Assembly (NCBI GenBank): GCA_025363675.1
Contig: JANYDJ010000142.1
Span: forward strand, 1 to 53,525
Source: Flavobacteriaceae bacterium
GTDB taxonomy: Bacteria > Bacteroidota > Bacteroidia > UKL13-3
DNA: 53,525 nt
Direction of reading: 5' to 3'
Shown: in pieces, positions 1 through 9,500 of the stretch
How the letters are laid out: each line of letters starts with the position of its first letter
How positions within the stretch are numbered: position 1 is the first letter of the stretch
The notes under the pieces: generated by a model
The model's input: only the letters and a program-made list of their open reading frames with translations
The model's database searches: none
Told to the model about the DNA's origin: nothing
Program-made: the position numbers and the translations under genes

Positions 1-7
1 ACCCAGA

Positions 8-360
8 TTACGCAATAGCCTTTTCAAAAGGATAGTCAAAAGCCTTTGAATAATTCCAAAGCCCACTAAACCATGCCCTTCTCTTTTTACTAAGGGCTAT
101 TTTCAGTACTAGTTTATCGTTTATTTTTTCGAAGTATGCTCCAATTGCAAAAGTACGATATCGCAAGGTTGACAATGTTTTCTGTGTCTTTTCTTGTAGT
201 ACAAATGTTCTAAAAAGAGCCATTAAATTATAGGCTATCATGGCAAATGTTAGGGCAGCTTCGGTAGCGTAAAAATCTTTTAGATTAAAGCTGTCAAAAC
301 CAAAATCATACTTTTCCCGATAGCTATCGGGATTAATTCTGTTTTCAGCATCGCCTCTTC
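8..360 (-). pseudogene. IS1380-like transposase, C-terminal fragment only
   Basis: RRGDAENRI...KYDFGFDSFNLKDFYATEAALTFAMIAYNLMALFRTFVLQEKTQKTLSTLRYRTFAIGAYF resembles the C-terminal part of IS1380-family transposases; the N-terminal part is absent and reading runs into an unrelated + strand gene. Confidence 0.7.
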
Positions 361-526
361 TACTGCTACAGCAGAAAAAGCAAAAGCAGAAGCAGAAGTT
401 AGCAAACCTGACCCAGAACAAGCTATGAAAGATTCTCTAGAGAAAGTACGTGTAGAAGATTCAGTTAAGCACCACGCTGGCAAAAAAGGCGACATGCACA
501 AAGAAGGCGACATGCACAAAAAGTAA
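341..526 (+). pseudogene. 3' remnant of a small secreted Lys/Glu/Ala-rich protein, 5' end replaced by transposase sequence
   Basis: Open + frame ending TAA at 524-526: ...FSIASSTATAEKAKAEAEVSKPDPEQAMKDSLEKVRVEDSVKHHAGKKGDMHKEGDMHKK*, followed by a terminator hairpin; no ATG start in frame. Confidence 0.5.
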
Positions 527-548
527 TCTTTCTTTTAACATTACAAAT

Positions 549-580
549 AAAAAAGGCAATCAGAAATGGTTGCCTTTTTT
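549..580 (+). terminator. Rho-independent terminator
   Basis: AAAAAGGCAATC-agaaat-GGTTGCCTTTTTT hairpin with T-tract, just after the stop at 526. Confidence 0.75.
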
Positions 581-852
581 ATTTATCTGAGATTTTCGAA
601 ACATCAAGTTGTTTTCACTTGGCTCGATTTAATTTGCTTAGTTTGCAAATTACTAGTTGGTTTTTGTTGCCTTGTAAAAAATAAAATAAAAATTTTTGCG
701 GTTTAAATACCGTCGTTATCTTCGCCCATCAAATTATGCACAAATAATTTGATAACGAACAACATAGTGCTTAAGCCTGCTCCTTCAAAAAAAGCACGTT
801 TAGCTTTTAAATAGTTTCAGTTACTTAATAAAACACATAAAAACTAACCCAC

Positions 853-2958
853 ATGGAAAACAATGCAAATCTAAATTGCCCTAATTGTGGCACCCAAGTT
901 TCGAGTAGCTTAAACTTCTGCTCTTCTTGTGGGTTTAATCTTAAAAATGCGGCAGAAAACAAAGAAACTCCCAAGGAGGAGCCAGAGGTTAAAATCACCG
1001 ATGCTGAACATGCAAAAGAAAAGAAAAGCCATAAGAAACCTGTCAATAAGCCTATGGCTGATATGAAAAGTTCTGTACCTCAGCGAAAAAAACCTGGTGC
1101 AAAGAAATGGGCATTGGTTTCTGTTGTTGTGTTGGTTATTGCATTGGGCTTATATAAATTCTCACCTAGCTTGTTTGGAGGAGTTGGGAAAGTAGATGTG
1201 ACCCATATCCCTTTTAAAGAAACAGAAAAAGGCCGTTGGGGATTAATATCGTATGATGGCCAAGTTTTGGTTTCAGAGGAATGGGAAAATGAACCCAGTG
1301 AGGCGATAGAAGGATATGTGAGAGTGCGGAATAAAGACGGTAAAACACAATTTTTTACAGTATCAGAAAAAGTAAAACAAGTGGGTGACGATTATGTGGA
1401 AGCATCGTTTCATAGAGAAGGTCTGTGTGTTGCCGTGAAGGAAAACTCTCCTATTGGATATTATGATAGAAAAATGAGTCTTGCTTTTGAAGTAAAGGTT
1501 TTGGATGGGAAAGCAATTGAAAGTGCGGGCTCATTTTTTGATGGTTTGGCTCGAGTTAAAGATGAGGATGGCAAATGGGGTTATATTAATAGCAAGGGTG
1601 AGTTAGCAATACCATGCACATTTGATGATGCAGAACCTTTTAAGGATGGACTTGCTTTGGTGTCAAAAAATGAAAAAAAAGCGGCTGGAGGATCTGAGAC
1701 GCAACATGGCTTCATTAATAAAGCTGGTGAAACAATTATTAAATTTGAGGCAGGCAAAATATACACATCATCGTCTGAAGGTCTAATTGCCTTTAGTGAT
1801 GACAAAGAACATAAACAATGGGGCTTTATTAACCACGATGGAGAGAAAATAATTAAACCAAGTGAAAAGTTTGCAGAAGTCTCACCTTTCTATCAAGGAT
1901 ATGCAACATTCTCCGATGGAAGTCTTTGTGGGATTATGGATAAAAAAGGAGAAATCATCATTAGACCTAAATATAAGTTTGCTACTTATGCTGATGGTTT
2001 GGTGATGATAAATGACGCTTCTACCTCAGACGATAAGAACAAATATGGATTTATTAATTTAGAGGGGGAGAAAGTTGTTGATCCAGACTATGAAAGTGCA
2101 CACCAGTTTCATAGTGATTATGCTTTTGTAAAACGTAGTACTAAATGGGAAATTATAGATAAAAAAGGCAAATCTGTAGGCAAAAAGGATTTTTATGCTA
2201 TCAATTATCGTGATGAGAATAGACTTAATATGTACGACCCCTTGGTGAGTTCCGATTTTATAGATATTCCCGGGATTGCAAGTAAAATGTTACCTGAATT
2301 AGGGGTAAATACATTTAATAGCCTGGATGGAAATACTGATATTGCAAAATTGATTAAGGTATTAAGCCTTGACAAGCCAAAGGACAGTGAGGTAAAGAAA
2401 GAAGAAAGGAAGGATGAGATAAACGACCCCTATAAATATCTTAGTCAATCTAGAACAGTATATGCTGTGAAAGAATTGAATGGAATGATCGCATACAATA
2501 TCCAAGCATATTTTAACGAAGATGTAAAAGAAGCTGTTACAGCCACCACTGCATCTGTTGAGAGAGAATACAGATATGGCTATAACGGTTACGATTATTA
2601 TCCTACTACAGTGACTAGAGAAAGAGTTACCGGTTATAAACTATCAAAAACTGCAAAGTTATTGAATGTATCATATTCATATTTCCTAAACAGAAAAGCT
2701 GAGCGTAAAACTGATAAAATATTTGCTGCACTTAAAGAAGCGATTGTAAAAAAAGGATTTGTACTACTGAGTCCTGAGGGAGATAAACTACAATCATATT
2801 ATTTTGGCAATAAGAAAGATGGATCTATTAAAATATATATATCCTCTAATGGAAGTAAAATTGATGTTCTGTTCTATTTTACTGAAGACCAACTGATGCC
2901 TGAATCTACAAGTATGATGCAAGGAAGCCCTGATATCCCTCAAGAGGAGCGAAAGTAA
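853..2958 (+). CDS. Zinc-ribbon / transmembrane / WG-repeat protein
   Basis: N-terminal CPNCG...CSSCG zinc ribbon, TM segment KKWALVSVVVLVIALGLYKF, then about 7 WG-like repeats (GRWGLISYDGQVLV, GKWGYINSKGELAI, KQWGFINHDGEKII...). Confidence 0.85.
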   Translation: MENNANLNCPNCGTQVSSSLNFCSSCGFNLKNAAENKETPKEEPEVKITDAEHAKEKKSHKKPVNKPMADMKSSVPQRKKPGAKKWALVSVVVLVIALGLYKFSPSLFGGVGKVDVTHIPFKETEKGRWGLISYDGQVLVSEEWENEPSEAIEGYVRVRNKDGKTQFFTVSEKVKQVGDDYVEASFHREGLCVAVKENSPIGYYDRKMSLAFEVKVLDGKAIESAGSFFDGLARVKDEDGKWGYINSKGELAIPCTFDDAEPFKDGLALVSKNEKKAAGGSETQHGFINKAGETIIKFEAGKIYTSSSEGLIAFSDDKEHKQWGFINHDGEKIIKPSEKFAEVSPFYQGYATFSDGSLCGIMDKKGEIIIRPKYKFATYADGLVMINDASTSDDKNKYGFINLEGEKVVDPDYESAHQFHSDYAFVKRSTKWEIIDKKGKSVGKKDFYAINYRDENRLNMYDPLVSSDFIDIPGIASKMLPELGVNTFNSLDGNTDIAKLIKVLSLDKPKDSEVKKEERKDEINDPYKYLSQSRTVYAVKELNGMIAYNIQAYFNEDVKEAVTATTASVEREYRYGYNGYDYYPTTVTRERVTGYKLSKTAKLLNVSYSYFLNRKAERKTDKIFAALKEAIVKKGFVLLSPEGDKLQSYYFGNKKDGSIKIYISSNGSKIDVLFYFTEDQLMPESTSMMQGSPDIPQEERK

Positions 2959-3019
2959 AATGCATCGATATTAATTTATTTAGATTTTGGATTTTTCTTA
3001 AAGTAATTCTTGATATCGA

Positions 3020-5548
3020 ATGAAAAATAGTATTTTACTAGTTGCGTTGCTATGGTCAATTAGTATGCACGCAGATAATATAAAAAAAGGCTTAAAATAT
3101 TTAGAGAAGAAAAATTATGCTAAGGCTCATACTTGTTTTAACAAAGCAGTAGTAAAAGACAGCAATAATGCAATAGGGTGGTATGGGCTTTATAAACTAT
3201 ATAGTGATAAAGCTACTCCTTATTATAATTTAGAAAAAGGTAACACTTATGCCTTTAATGCCAAAAACACCTTACTAAAAATTGATTATGATCCAGTAAA
3301 GTATAAGCTAACCCGAAGTGAGATAGAGAATGCTTTTTATTCCATCGATCGTGAGTTGTATAACAATGCTTATGTGAATATTAGCATTATTTCATTAGAA
3401 TATTATATATCTATATCTAAGTATACTCCCAATATGGCATATGCCACCAAGTCAAGAGATTCATTGGCCTATGCGAAAGCAAGTACCGAAAATACTATCA
3501 GTGCGTATGCAATATTTGTTCAATTATATCCGGAGGCAAATGAGTTAAAGCAAGCACAAGAAAATATAAGAATTCTAGAATTTTCAGGGTGTAAAACTAG
3601 TAGAGATATATCCTGTTTGGAAGCAATGAGAACCAAATACAGCGATAATACCAAATGGGTTGTCAAAATTCAAAATGAAATTTATTCAATGGCCTTAGAT
3701 TTAGCCGTCGAATCAGGGAAAAGTTCTGAGGTGAAAGCATACCTATCAAAATATACAGAAAGTAATATTATTGCAATAGCTCAGGCCAAATATGATAGTA
3801 TGTTTTTTTCTGAAAGTATTCCAACTGGAGATTATCAAAAAGCAGAAGAATATATAAGGAACTACCCTACGTCCAAATATAGAAAATTGGCTGAAGAAAA
3901 GTTATATATGTTTTTTACCGCCGATGAAACAAATACCGAAAAACTTTATGAATTCTCTAAGAAATATCCCGAAAATCCATTTGCTGAAATATCATTCAGA
4001 AAACACTTCTTACTATTGACTAATAACCTTCAAGACTCTTCGGGATTAGCAAAATATGTAAGCGAGTATAAAGAGAGCAAATTGTATAATGAAGCCCTAG
4101 AGGCTTTCTATAAAATTTATACAGAACATGAAACAAATCCATCTTGTATTTTATCATTCAAACAATTTGTAACGGAGCCCTCACATATTGACTATCTTAA
4201 CTATAAATATTTTATTACTTTAACTAAAGAAGGTTTAAATCTTGAAGGTTTAAAAAAGTTTATTGCAAATAAAAAAAATTCAGGTTCTATTTATCGAGAT
4301 TATGCATTATTACGATACTACCAATTGTTCACTGAAGCATATATGAATAAAAAGAATGTTGCTGCCTATTTAAATGATAATGTTTATTCTGTATCTATAT
4401 ATAAGAAGCATGCTCAAGCATGTAAATTTGAAAATGACATTTATTCTATGAGCGAAACAAATTTATGGGCCTGGATAACGACCAATAGTAATGATATATA
4501 TTTAAAGGATGCGTTACATAAATACTGTCAAAAAAACACACAAGGTAAAGAAGCTTATAAAGAAAAATTGAAGGTGTTCTTAATGAATAAAACAGAAAGC
4601 TATATTTATTGGGATTATGTAACAAGTTGTGTAAGGACAAATAATAATTATGGCAATAATGTGCAATGTTACGCACCTAATAATTCCCAACTAGAAGTTG
4701 ACAAGAATATTGGGGAACTAACATATGCAGCGGTAGAATACCCTTTTGATAAATCATTTAAAGAAACAAAAAATAAAGCCGCTGAGCAGGGAACTACTGA
4801 AATAGTCACTGCCAATCATACAGAAACTGCTGACCAAATTATTGAAACTACTACTGAGGAATCACAAATAAAATTAGAGACGAACGAAAATATCATCTTT
4901 AAACCTACTGAATTAGTGGCAATGACAAAGGATATTTTATTTTCAGCAGCTTATAAATTATTCAGCAAAAGAATTGATTATAATGACGACGAATTATATA
5001 CCGAATTGCTAAGACAGTATGATAATGAAAGCTATAACACGCTTTATCAATCTAGTGCCAATAGCCAATTATATGTTACGAGAGGCAAATCTATATTGGA
5101 AGATTTACAAAAAATTGATCCGTTTAATAAATTGTACTCTTTCGAAATAACATGTAATGCTAAAAACTATTGGGGTGGATCATCAGCAGTAGTTGAACTA
5201 GAAAACAATATTATAAAAATAACTTCTATAGTCATTGAGCACGGATACACGATGCAGAACTATACACATAACTCAATTAAATTTGACAAGGGCAAGTGGC
5301 TTAACACTCATTTTAATGCTCTCAATGCGTCTGATTTTCAGTTCCCAGTATATAACGAAAATCAAACTTTAAACGAGTATTCTGTAAAACCTATATTTTC
5401 TATTTTACCTTTTAAACTTGGCCCTGACCAAAATCAATTTATTGTTTTTATACATAGAATGGAAGTGTATTGGGGCAAAACTCTAGTCAATACGCTTTCT
5501 TCAACACACCCGTTGAGTCATTATATGCCCGATTATAACTTTAGGTAA
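3020..5548 (+). CDS. Secreted TPR-like hypothetical protein
   Basis: 842-aa ORF with signal peptide; N-terminal TPR-like GLKYLEKKNYAKAHTCFNKAVVKDSNNAIGWYGLYKLY. Confidence 0.7.
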   Translation: MKNSILLVALLWSISMHADNIKKGLKYLEKKNYAKAHTCFNKAVVKDSNNAIGWYGLYKLYSDKATPYYNLEKGNTYAFNAKNTLLKIDYDPVKYKLTRSEIENAFYSIDRELYNNAYVNISIISLEYYISISKYTPNMAYATKSRDSLAYAKASTENTISAYAIFVQLYPEANELKQAQENIRILEFSGCKTSRDISCLEAMRTKYSDNTKWVVKIQNEIYSMALDLAVESGKSSEVKAYLSKYTESNIIAIAQAKYDSMFFSESIPTGDYQKAEEYIRNYPTSKYRKLAEEKLYMFFTADETNTEKLYEFSKKYPENPFAEISFRKHFLLLTNNLQDSSGLAKYVSEYKESKLYNEALEAFYKIYTEHETNPSCILSFKQFVTEPSHIDYLNYKYFITLTKEGLNLEGLKKFIANKKNSGSIYRDYALLRYYQLFTEAYMNKKNVAAYLNDNVYSVSIYKKHAQACKFENDIYSMSETNLWAWITTNSNDIYLKDALHKYCQKNTQGKEAYKEKLKVFLMNKTESYIYWDYVTSCVRTNNNYGNNVQCYAPNNSQLEVDKNIGELTYAAVEYPFDKSFKETKNKAAEQGTTEIVTANHTETADQIIETTTEESQIKLETNENIIFKPTELVAMTKDILFSAAYKLFSKRIDYNDDELYTELLRQYDNESYNTLYQSSANSQLYVTRGKSILEDLQKIDPFNKLYSFEITCNAKNYWGGSSAVVELENNIIKITSIVIEHGYTMQNYTHNSIKFDKGKWLNTHFNALNASDFQFPVYNENQTLNEYSVKPIFSILPFKLGPDQNQFIVFIHRMEVYWGKTLVNTLSSTHPLSHYMPDYNFR

Positions 5549-5552
5549 TATT

Positions 5553-6557
5553 TTATTTCATACTCCAAGTCAATCCAATTCGATGGATGTTCCCCAATTT
5601 GAATTTATTGCAAAAACCATAATCTATATTTAGGCTCCCCTTCCGTTTTTGCAACTTTAGGCCAAAACCTGCCGAAGGGAATCCTCCTTCGTCTACACCA
5701 AATTCATAGCCTGTTCTAAGATATAATAGCTTATGCCAGCCATATTCTAGCCCCATTGAAAATGTCTCGTTGTTATCACTATAATGGTTTAATTGGGCTG
5801 TACCTAACATAAATTGATTGTTCCCTCGCCAAACATCCATAGCAAACCCCAAACGAAAAACCGCTGGAACCGATACTCGCTGATAATTTGTAATATCTGA
5901 CTGCCCGCTAAATTTGAGTACTTCCATTTGCCCATTCGGTTTAACATTGGCTCCAAAATTATTAATGGTAACTGCAAACCTCGCATTTCTGATATCTAAA
6001 TCGTAGCGTAATCCGAAATCAAACAATAAATTATTGACTGTTACACCTGCCAATCCTTCATGTGCTAACTTCATATTAATTCCAAACGAAAAAAAATCTG
6101 TGAGCGTACGAGCGTAACTACTGCCAATCGTCCAACTATTCATATTGATAGTTCGACCTGTTCCAAATGGTTGGAATTCTGTAGTTTCCATCATACTACC
6201 AAAATCGTTGTAAGCTAAGCTAATGCCAAATTTGGTATACTTCCCTTTGTTAAATACCGCAGATACCCAGCTTTGACTAGTATTGACAAAATACCTAGTG
6301 GTAGAAATTTGCACTTTTACTTTTGCAGTATCCCCTTTTACAAGTCCCGCGGGATTCCAATATGCTGCTGAAGGGTCATCAACCAAGGCGATTACTGCAC
6401 CCGCCAAGGCTCCCGATCTACCATCGGGCCAAACTTTTAAAAACTGCATTCCTGAAGTACCTGAACGACTATTACCAAAAGTAGGAAGTACTTGGGCAAA
6501 AGCATTATACAAGGGATTTGCAAACAGAAAAAGAAATAATAAACTCTTATTTTTCAC
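5553..6557 (-). CDS. PorV/PorQ family outer-membrane protein (type IX secretion-associated)
   Basis: SGMQFLKVWPDGRSGALAGAVIALVDDPSAAYWNPAGL motif typical of the PorV/PorQ family; beta-barrel-like remainder. Confidence 0.85.
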   Translation of the reverse strand: MKNKSLLFLFLFANPLYNAFAQVLPTFGNSRSGTSGMQFLKVWPDGRSGALAGAVIALVDDPSAAYWNPAGLVKGDTAKVKVQISTTRYFVNTSQSWVSAVFNKGKYTKFGISLAYNDFGSMMETTEFQPFGTGRTINMNSWTIGSSYARTLTDFFSFGINMKLAHEGLAGVTVNNLLFDFGLRYDLDIRNARFAVTINNFGANVKPNGQMEVLKFSGQSDITNYQRVSVPAVFRLGFAMDVWRGNNQFMLGTAQLNHYSDNNETFSMGLEYGWHKLLYLRTGYEFGVDEGGFPSAGFGLKLQKRKGSLNIDYGFCNKFKLGNIHRIGLTWSMK

Positions 6558-6567
6558 TGTCTCAAAA

Positions 6568-9500
6568 TTACTGAATTATGAGTTTTTTGCAGATGATATT
6601 ATTGTTATCTTTTAGTTTAATTATATAACATCCCTTAGGAAAATTACTGCAATTAATCTCTTCAATATGCTGTTTTAGCTGATACGAGAGCATGGACTTA
6701 CCTGTTAAATCAAAAATTTCTATCATTATGTTTTGCTTATCAGTTTGCAGCGTAAATATTCCAGCATTGGGATTGGGGAACAACTCAAAAAACAAATCAC
6801 TTCCAATTTCATTTATTGAAACTTTTGCCAAATCAATATCCAGTGATTTTGCATTACAACCGTTGGAGTCAGTAATATGTACTTTGTATATTCCTAGTTG
6901 ATTATATATATAGGTTTGATTGGTAGCACCAGTTAATGCACTCCCGTTTAAGAACCATTGATAGTTAGCTGCAGCAGAACTGGTAAGTTTTTTATTGGGT
7001 ATATCAGTGGTGATACTGGGTTTGGCCAAGGATGGGAATACGGTGATGGTTTTTGCCTGTTTATTGGTACATCCGCCACTGTTTGTTACATCAATTTCAT
7101 ATTGGGCACCCACTGTTACTAATAATGAATTGGAAGTAGCCGAGCTAATTACGACACCGTCTTTTTTCCATACATAAGTGTTACCTACTGCATTGGGAAC
7201 ACTTAAGATAACCTGGCCCCCGCTACAAAAAATAAAGGGCCCGCTTCCAGAAATGCTTGCATTGGGTAAAGTATTAATGGTAACAGTAATTCCTTTCGAC
7301 GTATCGGTGCAGCCAATACCGTTGCTTAGAACCAGCTGGTAGATACCAGAACTGTTTGCGGTGAGTGTATCCAAATTTGCACCTGTTATCATACTTCCAT
7401 CTTTAAGCCATTGGTAAGAAAATCCTGCACTTGAAGGGCCTATCAGATCAACTGTTTTTCCTGCACAAAGTGTGGTACTTCCGTTTGCTGTAATTGTGGA
7501 AGTTGGTTTCGAATTTACTGTAACACTAACTGTTGATGAAGTGCTAGAGCCACAACCATTAGTAACCACTAAATCGTAACTACCGCTAACCTTGGCACTA
7601 TATATAGAATCCGTAGCTCCATTTAAGTTGTTGCCATTAAAACGCCATTGGTATGACCATCCAGCACCTGTAGTGGCTTTGAGTGCAACGAGTCCGCCTT
7701 GGCAAAAGGTTGTATTTCCTTGTGCTGTAATGGAAGCAGACGGAGCAACATTATTTACCGCAACCTGCACCGCACTAGATGAGGTAGTGCAAGCACTGTT
7801 ACTTACCTCAGCAAGGTAGTCGCCCGTTGTTTTGGCTATAATACTTGCGGATGTGGCTCCAGAAATAACATTGCCGTTTTTTTTCCATTGCACTGTTTCC
7901 CCGCTTTTTAAAGTAACGCTCAATATCACAGAATCTCCTGTGCAAAATGAAACTTTCCCACTTTTATTGACAATCGGATTGGGTGCAGGATTTATGGTGA
8001 GGTCCGTTCCGTTATCACCGCCATTAATAGCTGGGCTGCTTCCAACTACTCTAATGCGATAGCCAGTTCCTGCTACTGTGGAAATGGGGATTTGAACATT
8101 AATATTGGCAGGGAATGAATCATTTAAGGTGCTTAATTTTACAGGGCTGCCAAAACTGCCCTTAGCATCAGATAACTGCACTGTATAAGTATTAGTGCCA
8201 TTGAACTGTCCACTTTTGAAGGTGATATTTACTTTATCGCCCGAGCAGAAGGTAGTGGTAGAAATAGCATCCGTAGTGATAAACTGTGGTTTCACTATAT
8301 AATTATAGTTTGCTCCATTATTGTCATTAACATTAATGGAATACATTTCGTAGTAATTATATACATTTATTTTGGTGGAAGAAAAAGCATAGTATAATAC
8401 AGTATCTCCTGACGAATGTGGAGGAATAATAGCAGTGCCCATATTGTTATTCATTTTTACTGCTGAAATCATGGATGTCTTCCATTTATTGTTTGAGTAC
8501 CTTATATAAAAATACTCATTACCAGATGGTGTTTTATTTGTTTTAATCCCAATGTTTACGGCATTATTATTATATACATTTATTGGAGTTTGCCACACGC
8601 TGTCTATAGTAACTGGTAGAGAAGGCGTTTCCATAAATATAGCTTTTGTATTATTATAACCTTTATCCATAAAGTTCATGGTATACCAATTACCATCAGT
8701 AACTGAAATATTATTATTGGTAGTGCTACTATAAGTATAATCCTGTAGTGAATCCATTATCACATTTGTATTTGCCCACTGATTTTGATTATAATTAGCT
8801 GATGGGCCGCTGGTGAAAAGAAAATCATAACTACCTGCACTGGTATCGGCTCCACTTTTGGAATCAATATAAAAAGTGGTATGATATCTTTTAGCACCTA
8901 GGCTAAGCAGGGTTATATTACCACCAGCTTGAAGTTTTGAAGCCCAGTTTTTCTGAGTGGGTGGATTGGACCAATTGCTCCACTGCCCGGGCATGTTTAT
9001 ACCCTCAGCCACATATATATTGCTACAACCACTTTGTTGTGTAATAGTAATTGTGTTTGATACTGATTGGCAGCCATTACTTGCCGTTGCTATCATATAA
9101 TAAGACGAAACACTTTTTGCATAATATAGGGTATCTGTTTGCCCATTAATACTCGTACCATTATTAAACCATTGCACATTTGTTCCGCTGGGTTGGTTGC
9201 CGCTCAGTTTTATTGAATCACCCAAACAAATAGTATTGCCATTTAGCGATTGAATTTGCACTGTAGGAATAGTAATACTGCTCACACTAATAGCATTTGA
9301 ACTATCCTTATTACATGCATCTGAAATTATAACTTTGTATATACCACTTGCTGAAACATAGCAAAATGAATCTGTAGCACCTATTATATAGTTTCCATTA
9401 AGTGTCCATTGATATATTTTGCCGGTATATGAAATTTCTGAAAGCTTGATAGAGTCGCCCTGGCAGATATTTGTTTTGCCCGATGCAAATACTTTGGGAG

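Noticed and set aside
280-519. 79-aa minus ORF as a real gene
   Set aside because: Overlaps antisense to the secreted-protein remnant and contains no recognisable domain; frame is a by-product of Lys/Glu/Ala-rich codons.
6412-6428. CCCGATCTACCATCGGG inverted repeat as another palindromic element
   Set aside because: Explained by coding of the conserved PDGRSG motif in the PorV/PorQ-like gene; not the same palindrome.
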